Shown: positions 38,301-47,611, counted from the first letter of the stretch. The stretch: 64,000 nucleotides of DNA from an uncultured Planctomycetota bacterium (GCA_900696525.1 CAADGL010000011.1:1-64000); one strand, 5' to 3'. Numbers and translations are program-made. Notes: generated by a model not told the origin, from the sequence alone.

Positions 38301-38875
38301 ACCCGCTGGGCCTCTGCCCGAAGGGGACGAAGACCTTCAAGGGAACGATGGTCAAGGACGAGTGGCTGGAGAAGCAGGGCGTCTGGTTCGTTGCCAAGAT
38401 GGAGTACGAGGTCACCATCGACTGGGAATGTCGCGGAGCAAAGTGCGAGGAGCCCTGGCACGGCGACGCGACGGTCAAGAGCTACAACCTCAAGAACAAC
38501 CTCGACTCCAAAGGCATCTCTGTGCTCGTCGTCGGCGTGACCGAGTCGGACTGGGTCGAGGCCCAGGACGAGGCCGTCGCCAAGGCCTGCCCAGCCCCCA
38601 AGACCGGCGCCATGATGGAGGTGAAAGTCACCATCATCTGGAAGAAGCGCTGGTCCGTCGGGTTCAATCCTGGGCTCGGCCCGTTCTCGTGGGATCTCGG
38701 GCTGGCCGTCGGCTCCACCAGTGACGTCAAGAAGGTCACCGAACGCTTCACCATCGACTGCTGTCAGGAGGAGCGCCCGCCCTGTCCAACCCCAGGCGGC
38801 GGGACTCCCTGCCCAACCCCCGGTGGCCGACAGCACCGCACCCCCGGCGGCGGCGGCTATCTGCCGGAGGAATAG
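32369..38875 (+). CDS. Giant RHS/YD-repeat protein with N-terminal CHRD domains, an internal dockerin pair and a novel C-terminal tip
   Basis: A 2168-residue secreted protein; AAGGAG lies 5 nt before the ATG and a signal-like segment (SPLVASALLSVPHAGG) follows. Residues about 33-375 hold three CHRD (chordin-type) domains, each with ETAAHIHG and (Y/I)(I/V)N(I/V)H motifs. A DUF6531-like segment follows near 415, then many YD repeats. At about 1666-1725 two dockerin-like calcium repeats (TNQSDLGVLLGDFGC and TNQSDLGILLGDFGC) interrupt the repeat shell. The RHS core end is intact (YGFTGREFDPESAWYNYRTRYLDPLAGRF split over residues near 1930-1955, then DPLGL). The last 186 residues are a variable tip with Cys residues and a Pro/Gly-rich tail. 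RHS proteins encapsulate and deliver their tips; here the tip's activity is unknown and no adjacent immunity gene is seen. Confidence 0.88.
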   Translation: MSTSFHNASQRMLRWVSPLVASALLSVPHAGGDSRQMVALLSGMQEVPLVNSNALGSAQVTIDTDANRLTYRISFSGLAGNETAAHIHGPAEPGQNAGVLHGLPLGPVKSGIWIYPEALEPELLNGRTYINIHSTTFPGGEIRGQIVSMVADLDAQQESPPSASPGKGFGLFTMDPGANLVRFYIAYTNLGSPETAAHIHGLAPHGTNAGVLFPLPLGSPKLGVWNYAESDEVAILRGLTYVNIHTAAFPNGAIRGQITPNVVEMDGQQEVPPNGSFGAGVGLVSIDTNTDRLGFDLRYAGLSSGETAAHIHGFAPPGVNAGVLFPLPVGPRKLGVWPYVAAQETNILAGLCYVNVHSAALPAGELRGQITFAELPPPPTIETNDFPPCTKENPPAATCTVCEECGEPDAVAKLLDPVWLHSGEFYEVATDLRVPGRGLDFIWQRKYRSKTGVLTEQGYGWDYSYNLRIERSGPDVVLYEGTGRRDVYSSQPDGTWSRDEAFRVISQDDPNNPLSAFTLEFADSGVWRFLPLDGSPAQGKAFAIVDRNGNTLSFGYDAQGRLVQIVDTLGRSYQVAYVPGRDLIDYVEDFGGRRVAYAYDANDNLVSVTSPAVTGTSTGNDFPAGKTTRYTYSSGFGDERLNHNLLTIVDGRRNDPNDPTFDPNRPYLTNVYAATLDPNDLNFDRVVRQVWGDPGDIIDIVYAPQTPDPNINNDAVIVAVVNDRVGNVREFYYDAGNRGVMAREYTGRADPDQPTTLTTNRPTAKLRPTDPDYFESRYTNNADGLITLAQHANGRTVLNEYDPNNGPLARGNRTRRETHAGPLGGTPAVIVETWEYAAGGGCCGTNFVTRHVDGRGNVTEHDYDANFNRIETRHRIAGIVENWEYNAYGQVTAHVLPGNEAGGGHRRRDESVYYATGPQTGYRASEIVDAGGLNLTTAYEYDAFGNVVRRIDPRGNDTLLEVNQLNQVVRARSKLVGGVRYERDTYYDANNNVVRIDVQNVDESGVVQPNAHFSTVYEYELLNHVVRQSREVDAGHAAVVEFAYDANRNRSLTRSGEAVNGAQPNNTLSMLYDERDLPFRHIRAAGDAGETTTQYDYDQNRNLVRETQGVGAPSPRVTTHAYDGYDRLVATSDPMGNVTTHEYDANHNRTRIRVDGEQLDVPGAGGNVRLSEIEYVYDAMDRRIRTETHFFDWSGAPLPGGQQAGRSIMQTAWSDNSQPVQETDDRGNALAHAYDGANRLALQTDARGNTRAFDYDANGNVTRLTQTDKSDTGAPDQPFVIEFSYDALDRVVQQIDGAGGVANTLSFAYDSRGNRTRQTDALGRQTRHEYDGLSRLLRTTIDMNGNGPDPNEPADIVTTQAWDDNSRLVSRTDDNGNTTQYVYDALDRQVRETFADGAENLYSYDVHHNRTGETDANGTVVASQFDLNNRLTRKDVTAFGPGVSSDTTFEEYAYDGLGRIVRAEDDDALVTRTYDSLSNLLTDVQNGRTVACTYDGMGNHTGCLYPGGRAVSSTFDALNRIASITDTTGAPQLIAEYRYVGPARVERRDLGNGTRTEYTYDGIDGVPNPAGDFGFGRVVRTRHTHVGSGTVLDDRTYTWDRADSKTQRRDIRAGGPQFTHDYTYDAANRLVRTIVTAPNGCIERDTQYTLDGAHNRTSVSGGPCACVGDLTGDCVTNQSDLGVLLGDFGCTAGVNLCPGDLNCDGQTNQSDLGILLGDFGCGAPSISGAYVCDPNTPEPADCEMNQYTQTPFDARLYDRNGNLTQSAPAGGGPAATVAYDYRNRMVRHTRGGIQTDYAYDALSRRIEKVVDATGTPQTTRYLYDGWRVIEEQDAGGATLATYVYGLYVDEVLTMRRDTNGDAVAEDYFHHADDLFNVAGLSDAGGAMVERYEYDDYGAPLHAALLTPLPGAPSPRGNPYGFTGREFDPESAWYNYRTRYLDPLAGRFTSRDAIGIWGDAMAVGNGCAYAAGAPWSQLDPLGLCPKGTKTFKGTMVKDEWLEKQGVWFVAKMEYEVTIDWECRGAKCEEPWHGDATVKSYNLKNNLDSKGISVLVVGVTESDWVEAQDEAVAKACPAPKTGAMMEVKVTIIWKKRWSVGFNPGLGPFSWDLGLAVGSTSDVKKVTERFTIDCCQEERPPCPTPGGGTPCPTPGGRQHRTPGGGGYLPEE

Positions 38876-39028
38876 AATCGGCCGCGAAGCGAGGCGTCGC
38901 TCTCGCTGCTGCGCCGGCGCCCGCCTTGAGTGGCTGTCTTGAACGCGACGCGGGGCGGCGGAGCCATCTCGTCGGCCGACACCGCGCCTGCGCTGTGCGC
39001 CTGCGGGAGAAGCGCGGCGCGGAAGCGC

Positions 39029-39159
39029 CTAGTGTAGTGCCTCGCAGAAATGTGACGGTAGCACGGATGGGTGGAGCGGGCATCTTGCCCGCTCGGGCGG
39101 GCTGGAAGCCCGCCCCACCCTGCATAGGGACAGGCAGTTATTTCGAGGCACTACACTAG
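39029..39159 (-). mobile_element. MITE-like element, copy 2 (131 bp), inverted relative to copy 1
   Basis: Perfect 16-bp terminal inverted repeats, CTAGTGTAGTGCCTCG and CGAGGCACTACACTAG. Read on the minus strand it follows copy 1 in order: GTGCCTCGAAATAA near the end, then GGGTGGGGCGGGCTTCC, then GGGCAAGATGCCC. It sits ten bases from the 3' end of tRNA-Glu, a common insertion neighbourhood. No coding capacity. Confidence 0.78.
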
Positions 39160-39168
39160 CTGACAACA

Positions 39169-39241
39169 CGCCCCCAACGGGATTCGAACCCGTGTCGTCG
39201 GCTTGAAAAGCCGATGTCCTAGGCCTCTAGACGATGGGGGC
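39169..39241 (-). tRNA. tRNA-Glu (anticodon UUC)
   Basis: A 73-nt gene reading leftward from 39241. The acceptor stem GCCCCCA/TGGGGGC, the anticodon stem TCGGC/GCCGA with loop TTTTCAA giving anticodon TTC, and the T-loop GGTTCGAATCC are all present. The 3' CCA is not encoded, so the downstream CCA-adding enzyme family gene is needed for maturation. Confidence 0.96.
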
Positions 39242-39391
39242 CGTGCCTGGAGACGGGCGATATTAGGAAGCCGCCGGGGCAGCGTCAAACCGCCTTAACG
39301 AGCGGAAGGCGCCGGCAGCGCGCCAGCTTGACGAAACGGACGCACAACCTGCATGTGCCGCGCCGGGCCGCCGGCGCGCTAGAATGCGACC

Positions 39392-40756
39392 GTGAGCCGC
39401 CCTTTCCGCAATCCGGATTCGTCGAACGCGGGCGATTCGTCGCCGCCGGCCGCCTCAGCGCATCCCGGCGCTTCCTCGACGGCTCGAACCCATCCGCCCG
39501 CCGACGAACGACCCTTGCCGCGGACGCTGCCGCCTGGCGCTCGGCCGGCGCTGCGCGTGGCGCGCCTGCTGCGCGAGGCGGGGCACGAGGCCTTGCTGGC
39601 CGGCGGCTGCGTGCGGGACCTGCTGCTCGGCCTCGAGCCCGCCGATTACGACGTGGCGACCGACGCCACACCCGATCGCGTCTGCGCCCTGCTGCGGCCC
39701 ACGCGATTGGTCGGCGCGCAGTTCGGCGTCGTGCTGGCCCGCAGCCTGGGCCGCTGGGTCGAAGTCGCGACATTCCGCTCCGACGGCTGCTATCTCGACG
39801 GGCGACACCCGAGCAGCGTCACCTTCGGCGATGCCCAAGCCGACGCCAACCGTCGCGACTTCACGATCAACGGCATGTTCTACGATCCGCAGCGCGGCGT
39901 CGTGATCGACTTCGTCGGCGGCCAGGCGGATCTCTGCGCCCGCGTGATCCGCGCCATCGGCGATCCGCGGGCGCGCTTCTCCGAAGATCACCTGCGGCTG
40001 CTGCGCGCCGTGCGCTTCGCCGCCCGGCTGGATTTCGCCCTCGATCCGCCGACCGCGGCCGCCATGACCGAGCAGGCGTCGCTGCTGGCGCGCGTGGCGG
40101 CGGAGCGTGTGCGCGACGAGCTTGAGCGCATGCTGGCTCACGACAGCCGCCGCCCTGCGTTTGCCCTGATGGCCGAGCATGGGCTTCTCCCCCACCTGTG
40201 GCCGGGGACGAGCTGGTCCGCACCGCGGATTCGCGAGGTAGAGGCCCTGCTCGCCGCGCTTCCGGCGGACGCGCCGGCGGAGGTCGGCCTGCGGGCACTG
40301 CTGCTCGGGCGCGAGCCGCCGGAGATCGAGCGCATCTGCCGCGATCTGACCTGCTCGAACGAGCAGCGCGAGACCGTGCTCTGGCTGGCTGCGCACGAGG
40401 GCGACCTGGACGAGCCCGATGCGCTACCGCTGGCGGCGCTCAAGCGCCTGATGGCGCACGCGGCGTTTCCGCTGCTTCGGCAACTGGCCGGCGCCCGGGC
40501 CCGCCTGGCACAGGCGCACGACGCGCGGATGCGGCGTCTCGACGCGCGCCTCGCCGCGATCCGCGCCGACGCCGTTGCCCCGCCGCCGCTGGTCAGCGGC
40601 GTCGACTTGCAGGAGCGGGGCGTCGCGCCCGGGCCGGTGTACAAGCGCGTGCTGGATGCGGTTTACACGGCGCAGCTCGACGAGCGGCTGTCCAGCCGCG
40701 ATGAGGCCCTGGCGCTGCTGGACCGGCTGCTGGCTGCCGAGCGCGGCGGGCCGTAG
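39392..40756 (+). CDS. cca: CCA tRNA nucleotidyltransferase / poly(A) polymerase family
   Basis: A 454-residue class II nucleotidyltransferase. Residues 60-200 hold the head and neck motifs: LLAGGCVRDLLLG, the metal-binding DYDVATDA, and RRDFTINGMFYDP followed by EDHLRLLRAVRFAARL. The C-terminal helical part is typical in length. CCA-adding and poly(A)-adding members are hard to separate by eye; since the adjacent tRNA lacks CCA, CCA addition is plausible. The first 45 residues are Ser/Pro/Ala-rich and unlike the family. The start GTG has no Shine-Dalgarno but TAGAAT lies 6 nt upstream. Confidence 0.9.
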   Translation: MSRPFRNPDSSNAGDSSPPAASAHPGASSTARTHPPADERPLPRTLPPGARPALRVARLLREAGHEALLAGGCVRDLLLGLEPADYDVATDATPDRVCALLRPTRLVGAQFGVVLARSLGRWVEVATFRSDGCYLDGRHPSSVTFGDAQADANRRDFTINGMFYDPQRGVVIDFVGGQADLCARVIRAIGDPRARFSEDHLRLLRAVRFAARLDFALDPPTAAAMTEQASLLARVAAERVRDELERMLAHDSRRPAFALMAEHGLLPHLWPGTSWSAPRIREVEALLAALPADAPAEVGLRALLLGREPPEIERICRDLTCSNEQRETVLWLAAHEGDLDEPDALPLAALKRLMAHAAFPLLRQLAGARARLAQAHDARMRRLDARLAAIRADAVAPPPLVSGVDLQERGVAPGPVYKRVLDAVYTAQLDERLSSRDEALALLDRLLAAERGGP

Positions 40757-41016
40757 AGCGGTAGGCCGTAGGGTGGGGACAGCAACTCGCGAGTCCGGCG
40801 ACCGACGAGTTCACGCGTCGCCCCCGGGAGAGAGAGCCCCATGTTGGGCCGCTCACGCGCTGGCGGCCCGTTCTGGGCGCGCTTTCCGCCCCCGCGCTAT
40901 CCGTTTCGCGCGTTAACAGCCGACCGTTGCGTCCGCAGCGCACCGGCCACCCCTCGCCCCGCTCCGACGAGGCTGCCTGTTGGACGCGTTGCTACGCCGT
41001 TCGCCCGTCGTGCGCG

Positions 41017-41457
41017 TCATTCGCCCTTCTCGTCCGTCAACGCTGGCCAGATTCGATCAGGAGGAGCGGGCTGGATAACGTGCGACACGCCCCAGCAGAG
41101 CAGCCCGAGGACCACGCCGGTCGCCAGGCCGATCAGCGGGGCGCTCATCAGGAACATCGCCTGCGGCGCAATCCTGGCTCCGCCGGCTTGCACGCGCTGC
41201 ATCACCTCGGGGTTGTGCCGGGCGTAGACCCAAAACAGGCCGGTGGCGACCAGGCCGTTGAGGACACCCCAGGCGATCCCCACAGCCAGCCCGTGCAGGA
41301 AGTATCGCTCGCCGGCGGTCCGCGCGATGACCAGCGTGGCGAACACGGCAAGCACGAGCCAAAGGTACGGCTCGATGCCGCGTGTGTGGCCCATGACCGA
41401 AAGCAGCCCCATCATCAGACCTGGTATTGCGAGCAGTGCGACAAGAGTCCAGTTCAT
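41017..41457 (-). CDS. Uncharacterised four-helix membrane protein in a MarR operon
   Basis: A 146-residue integral membrane protein; GGAGG stands 5 nt before the ATG at 41457. About four hydrophobic helices are visible (LLAIPGLMMGLLSVMGH, YLWLVLAVFATLVIA, LAVGIAWGVLNGLVATGLFWVYA, APLIGLATGVVLGLLCWGV). It overlaps the MarR stop codon as ATGA, so it is co-transcribed with and probably controlled by that repressor. No family recognised; a role in efflux or membrane stress would fit the MarR link but is not shown. Confidence 0.72.
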   Translation of the reverse strand: MNWTLVALLAIPGLMMGLLSVMGHTRGIEPYLWLVLAVFATLVIARTAGERYFLHGLAVGIAWGVLNGLVATGLFWVYARHNPEVMQRVQAGGARIAPQAMFLMSAPLIGLATGVVLGLLCWGVSHVIQPAPPDRIWPALTDEKGE

Positions 41458-41978
41458 GGACGCCTCCCCAAGGGTGCATGCCAATGACTATCCCCGTCGC
41501 GAGCCGACCGGTCCGACCGGCGCTCACCGGCGGAACCTTCGATCATGGCGTCCGCGGCGTGTGCGAGCAGCCGAAGCCCCGTGATCGCGGTCTCCCGTTG
41601 CTCGGGGGTGAGCGCGCTCAGGAGTCGGCGCACACACTGCGGGTCCAGGACCTGCCGATCCTCTTTCACCCGGGCACCGGCGGCCGACAGCGTGACGAGC
41701 ACGCGGCGTGCGTCGCCGCGGTCCCGTCGTCTAAGCACCAGGCGGCTGCGTTCCATCCGGTCGAGATTCAGGGACATGGTCGAGGGCGTGACGCCCATGT
41801 GCCGGGCCAGGCGAGAGACGCTGACGGGATCGCGCTGGTCCAGGTGGTCGAGGATCATGGCCTGCTGATAACTCACCCGCGTGCCCGTCCGCGGGTGGCG
41901 GCGGTGCTCGCGGTGGCAGGCCATGAAGATGCGCGGGTACGACGCGAGCAGCCCGTGCATCGCCTGGCGGATGTTCAT
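41454..41978 (-). CDS. MarR-family transcriptional regulator
   Basis: A 174-residue winged-helix regulator. The recognition helix region is DPVSVSRLARHMGVTPSTMSLNLDRMERSRLV, followed by the wing RRRDRGDARRVLVTLSAAG, the standard MarR pattern. MarR proteins are dimers that usually repress their own operon and respond to small ligands or oxidants; no conserved sensing cysteine pair is obvious except one Cys in DPQCVRRLL. A perfect palindrome TTTGTC-AA-GACAAA lies 28 nt upstream, over the -35 box. The downstream gene encodes a membrane protein. Confidence 0.9.
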   Translation of the reverse strand: MNIRQAMHGLLASYPRIFMACHREHRRHPRTGTRVSYQQAMILDHLDQRDPVSVSRLARHMGVTPSTMSLNLDRMERSRLVLRRRDRGDARRVLVTLSAAGARVKEDRQVLDPQCVRRLLSALTPEQRETAITGLRLLAHAADAMIEGSAGERRSDRSARDGDSHWHAPLGRRP

Positions 41979-41985
41979 GCCATCC

Positions 41986-42014
41986 ACCGTAGCCTGCCTC
42001 GGTTGATTTGTCAA
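41986..42014 (-). promoter_or_regulatory. Promoter of the MarR operon, very close to the start codon
   Basis: On the minus strand TTGACA (42014-42009), a 17-nt spacer and TACGGT (41991-41986); the ATG begins only 7 nt after the -10, so the transcript would have almost no leader. Confidence 0.5.
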
Positions 42015-42020
42015 GACAAA
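42007..42020. promoter_or_regulatory. MarR-type operator candidate
   Basis: TTTGTC-AA-GACAAA is a perfect 6-bp inverted repeat, typical in size and base content for MarR/OhrR operators. It overlaps the -35 TTGACA of the operon promoter, so binding would block transcription. Confidence 0.65.
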
Positions 42021-42199
42021 GTAATTGTTGCACCAATTTATATCGGCCCGGCTTAGGGCCGCAGCCGTGCGCCGTTCCGAGGGCGCGCTCGCGCGAGAGT
42101 TTCCACCGGCCAGCAGATACGCTGAAGGAAGAGTGTGGCCCAGTGTGTCAGCCTGTGCGGCGCCCCGCGAGCGGCAAGTCGAATTCTCGCAACCGGCGA

Positions 42200-42511
42200 C
42201 TAGGCGCCGCTGGTCTGATCGAGCGCCGCCGGCGTGATGAAGCAGCCATTGCGGGACTGCGGCGCGTTGGCCAGCGCCTGCTCGGGCGTCAGGCAGCAAC
42301 CGGGCTCGTCCTCGCGCCACGTGTTCGCATGTGACGGTGACGCGTCGACGGCATCCGCGGCGATCTCAGTCTCAAGGCTCTCGAGCTGCTCGACGTAGCG
42401 CAGGATGTCGCCGAGCTGCCGCGTGAACAGCGCGACCTCGCCGTCGTCCAGCGCCAGGCGCGACAGGCGTGCGATGCGGCGGACCAGGGATTCGTCAATC
42501 TGGACGCTCAT
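42200..42511 (-). CDS. gatC: Asp-tRNA(Asn)/Glu-tRNA(Gln) amidotransferase subunit C
   Basis: A 103-residue protein matching GatC: VRRIARLSRLALDDGE, LGDILRYVEQLESLET and the ending PQSRNGCFITPAALD (family consensus ENGFFxVPxVI). GatC stabilises the GatA-GatB complex that makes Gln-tRNA and Asn-tRNA from the misacylated forms. gatA and gatB are not adjacent; a MarR operon follows. The tail ITPAALDQTSGA is slightly unusual. Confidence 0.87.
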   Translation of the reverse strand: MSVQIDESLVRRIARLSRLALDDGEVALFTRQLGDILRYVEQLESLETEIAADAVDASPSHANTWREDEPGCCLTPEQALANAPQSRNGCFITPAALDQTSGA

Positions 42512-42621
42512 GGCGGTTTCAGCGCTCCCGCGGCGGGCGTGGGGATGGGCGACGTGACGAAGACGCGGCGGCGACTGGAAGCGTCCCGGCTTCCTCGCGG
42601 GCCGCGGCTCGAATCGAACCC

Positions 42622-42888
42622 CTAGGCGGCGCCTTCCACGGGCTGCGGCCGCTCCCGACGCGGGCGCTTGACAATCAGGCCCATGCGGATCGCCTTGGCG
42701 CTGACGCGGATTCGGACCGCCTTGCCGTCCACCAGGGCGCGGACCTTCTGAATGTTCGGCTTGAACTTGCGCTTGGCGATTCCCGTGACCTTGCGGCCGA
42801 CACCGCCCAGGTACTTGGCCTTGCCGCGGCGGGTCCATGAGCGGCCCGCCACGGTTCGCTTGCCGGTATAAGGGCAGAAACGAGACAT
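42622..42888 (-). CDS. rpmB: 50S ribosomal protein L28
   Basis: An 88-residue protein starting MSRFCPYTGKR at 42888, with AGGTG-type ribosome binding site 8 nt upstream. The body (GRSWTRRGKAKYLGGVG, KRKFKPNIQKVRAL, RIRVSAKAIRMG) is standard L28. A single N-terminal Cys is present rather than the zinc-binding pairs of the C+ form. The C-terminal extension RRERPQPVEGAA is slightly long. It precedes gatC by 110 bases. Confidence 0.94.
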   Translation of the reverse strand: MSRFCPYTGKRTVAGRSWTRRGKAKYLGGVGRKVTGIAKRKFKPNIQKVRALVDGKAVRIRVSAKAIRMGLIVKRPRRERPQPVEGAA

Positions 42889-43006
42889 CTCAATCACCTC
42901 TCGGCCGGCCGCCGCCTCGGCGGACAGTGAATCCACAAGTATATGCCGGATCACGCCCCTGTCAAAGGCCATCGCCGCGGCTCGCGCCCCGGCGGCGCCA
43001 GGGGCG

Positions 43007-43756
43007 CTAGCGCTTCAGAAACGTCGAGGCCCCCGCCTGCGATTCCTGCGCCAGGCGCATCTCGGCGTTAAGCCGGCGGCCCGCCTCAGCGGCCTGGTCG
43101 TGCGGCATGGACCGGATGCGGCTCCAGAAGGCCTTGGTCTGGGCCAGCGGGCCGGCCGCGTAGGTGGCAAACATCTCGGCATAGAACCGGGCACGGCCGA
43201 GCAGCTCGGCATCGGCCACAACCTCGGTCGCCAGCCCGATCTCAACGGCGCGCCGGGCCGAGACGGTCTGTCCGGTCAGCAGCAGGTACTTGGCCTGCCG
43301 TTCGCCGACCAGGCGGCGCAGGTACGACATCACGATCGCCGCGATCAGGCCGCGCTTGACCTCGGTGTAGCCGATGACCGCCGACTCGCCGCACAGCACC
43401 AGGTCGCACACCGACGCCAGCCCCGCCCCGCCCGCGACCGCCGGACCGTTGACCGCGGCGATGACCGGCTTGGGAAGGTTGTCGAGGGTCTCAAGCAAGC
43501 CAAGCAGCTCGCTGCTGTCGCGCTCAGCCTGCTCACGCGTCGTGCCCACCACCTCGCGAAGGTCCAGCCCCGCGCAGAACGCGGGCGGCGTCCCGGTGAC
43601 GATGACGCTTCGCACGCGCGCGTCGGCCTCCGCCTCACGCAACGCCGCCGTGAGTCGGCGGATCAGGTCGCGCGAAAGCGCATTGCGGCACTCCGGGCGG
43701 TTCAGCGTCAGCTCTCGTGAACCCGCGATGTCCCTCGTCCGCAGCGATGAATCCAT
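43007..43756 (-). CDS. Enoyl-CoA hydratase/isomerase family protein
   Basis: A 249-residue crotonase-fold protein. Seen are LNRPECRNALSRDLI, the oxyanion-hole segment PPAFCAGLDLREV, and AAVNGPAVAGGAGLASVCDLVL. In the position of the two classical hydratase glutamates, one falls in a GYTEVKRGL stretch and the other is not evident, so substrate and exact reaction are uncertain. GAGGTG is 6 nt before the ATG. Confidence 0.88.
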   Translation of the reverse strand: MDSSLRTRDIAGSRELTLNRPECRNALSRDLIRRLTAALREAEADARVRSVIVTGTPPAFCAGLDLREVVGTTREQAERDSSELLGLLETLDNLPKPVIAAVNGPAVAGGAGLASVCDLVLCGESAVIGYTEVKRGLIAAIVMSYLRRLVGERQAKYLLLTGQTVSARRAVEIGLATEVVADAELLGRARFYAEMFATYAAGPLAQTKAFWSRIRSMPHDQAAEAGRRLNAEMRLAQESQAGASTFLKR

Positions 43757-43922
43757 GGAATCACCTCGGGCCGGCGGCAGCGCCGCGGCCTATCGCCGGG
43801 CGGATTCTAAGCCGGCGCGCCGGCGCTTGAAAACTTGGGGCAGCGGCCTGGGCTGCCAGTCTGATTTCGGAGCCGGTCGGCGAGCATGCGTCTCGATGGC
43901 GCCGCCGTGAGGCCTGTGTCGT

Positions 43923-43951
43923 TTGAGCCGGCCGCCCGCGGGGCCTATAAT
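43923..43951 (+). promoter_or_regulatory. Sigma70 promoter giving a leaderless transcript
   Basis: TTGAGC (43923-43928), 17 nt, then a consensus TATAAT (43946-43951). The ATG starts 6 nt after the -10, at about the expected transcription start. Confidence 0.7.
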
Positions 43952-43957
43952 CGCCGC

Positions 43958-44989
43958 ATGCTCTCAGGGACGCGTTTGGCAGGGCGGGCGGTGCTGCTGA
44001 TCATGTTTGCGCAGGCCGCGCAGGCTCAGAGTATCCAGACGCGCGAACGCCAGCGGCTCGACCCACTGTCAGATACGTGGGTCGCCACCAGCCAACCGGC
44101 GACAGAGGCCGTCGAAGCCCTGTCTGAGGCGCGCGCGAAGCTGGCCCGCGGCGACTGGCGGACGGCGCGGCGGCAGATCCGGGAGTGGATGAAGACGGAG
44201 GGCGACGCCGAGCGCTACGCCGAGGCCGAGCTGCTGCTGGGCGAGACGTACTTCCAGCAGACGGATTTTTACGCCGCCTACGAGCACTTCGAGATCGCGG
44301 TCGAGAACGCCGGCGGCGAGCTGTACTACGAGGCGCTGAAGCGGCAGATGGACGTGGCCCGGGCTTTTCTGGCGGGCAAGCCACGCTGGCTGTGGAAGAT
44401 ATTCCGCATCCCGGCGTACGACGACGGCGTCGAGATCCTGGGCCGCATCTGGGAGCGCGCCCCAGGGACGCGGCTGGCGGAGGACGCGCTGAAGCTTCGG
44501 GCTGACTTCGAGTTCGAGCGTGGCAACGTCGCGATCGCCCAGGACGAGTACGCCAACCTCGCCCGCGAGTACCCCAGCGGCCGCTACACGGCCTTCGCGC
44601 TGCTGCGCTCAGCCGTCGCCGCCGAGGCTGCTTTCCCCGGCATCCGGTTCCAGGATCGCGCGCTGCTTCAGGCCGAGGAGCGCTACCGCCAACTCCGGGC
44701 CAATTACCCGGCGGAGGCGCGGCGCGAGGACGTCGCGGCGCGGCTCGACGGCATCCGCGAGCAGCGGGCCGCAAAGGACCTCGACATTGCCCGCTGGTAT
44801 GAGCGGACGCGCCAATCCGGTGCGGCGATCTTCTACTACAGGCTCATCCTGAGCGACTGGCCAGGGACGTTGGCCGAGGACCACGCGCGGCGTCGCCTGC
44901 ACGCGCTCGGCGTCGACCTGGAGCCGGGCGGCGCGGATCGCGGCCAGGTCGAACCCGCCGCGCACCCCGGTGGGGAGGGCGAGCCGTGA
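43958..44989 (+). CDS. BamD/YfiO-like tetratricopeptide outer-membrane assembly-type protein
   Basis: A 343-residue exported protein with an N-terminal signal peptide (AVLLIMFAQAAQAQ). The mature part is helical TPR-like: AEAELLLGETYFQQTDFYAAYEHFE, then LAEDALKLRADFEFERGNVAIAQDEYANLAREYPSGRY, resembling BamD/YfiO and related outer-membrane scaffolds. No lipobox cysteine is seen at the cleavage point, unlike true BamD. It overlaps the lptE-like gene by GTGA and has a consensus promoter 6 nt upstream. Envelope assembly is inferred from family and neighbours. Confidence 0.75.
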   Translation: MLSGTRLAGRAVLLIMFAQAAQAQSIQTRERQRLDPLSDTWVATSQPATEAVEALSEARAKLARGDWRTARRQIREWMKTEGDAERYAEAELLLGETYFQQTDFYAAYEHFEIAVENAGGELYYEALKRQMDVARAFLAGKPRWLWKIFRIPAYDDGVEILGRIWERAPGTRLAEDALKLRADFEFERGNVAIAQDEYANLAREYPSGRYTAFALLRSAVAAEAAFPGIRFQDRALLQAEERYRQLRANYPAEARREDVAARLDGIREQRAAKDLDIARWYERTRQSGAAIFYYRLILSDWPGTLAEDHARRRLHALGVDLEPGGADRGQVEPAAHPGGEGEP

Positions 44990-45480
44990 GGGTTGGGCTG
45001 GCGGTGAGCGTGTTGCTGGCGGGGCTGGCCGCCGCCGGCTGCGGGTATAGCACCAAGGGGCCGTTCCGCAGCGACGTCGAGACGGTGTACGTTGAGATTT
45101 TCGACTCGCGCGAGTTCCGGCGGGACATCGAGTTCAACCTGACAGAGGCCGTTAAAAAACGCATCGGGGCCGACACGCCCTACCGGCTCGCCCCGAAAGA
45201 GCGGGCGGATACTATACTGAGGGGCGAACTGGTGGAGGAGCGGCAGGCGGCCTTCGCGCCCGACGTTCGGACGCGGCGCCCGCGCGAGACGCAGTTGACG
45301 CTCGTGCTGCGGGTCGAATGGAAGGACCAGCGCTCGGGCGAGCTGCTCTTTGAGCAGCCGCTGCTGCTGCAAGGGGTGGACTACACGCCGCCCGTCGGCG
45401 AGAGCGAGGCGTTCGCCCAGCAGAAGGCGGTGGATCGTCTGGCGCAGCGCATTATTCGCCGCATGTACCAGGACTGGTAG
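44986..45480 (+). CDS. lptE: LptE-like LPS-assembly lipoprotein
   Basis: A 164-residue lipoprotein; GTG at 44986 overlaps the previous stop. The lipobox AAAGC is followed by GYSTKGPF. The mature part (TVYVEIFDSREFRRDIEFNLTEAVKKRI, LRGELVEER) has the pattern of the LptE family, which plugs the LptD translocon at the outer membrane. Its presence implies an outer membrane with LPS-type lipid export. It precedes ftsH by 34 bases and is likely co-transcribed. Confidence 0.82.
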   Translation: MRVGLAVSVLLAGLAAAGCGYSTKGPFRSDVETVYVEIFDSREFRRDIEFNLTEAVKKRIGADTPYRLAPKERADTILRGELVEERQAAFAPDVRTRRPRETQLTLVLRVEWKDQRSGELLFEQPLLLQGVDYTPPVGESEAFAQQKAVDRLAQRIIRRMYQDW

Positions 45481-45514
45481 TCGGGCTGCCGTCCGCAGGC
45501 CGTAAGAGACTCTG

Positions 45515-47578
<2,064 letters not shown>

Positions 47579-47611
47579 CGCACCTGCCCTCTTCGCGTTA
47601 CGATCCGCCCT

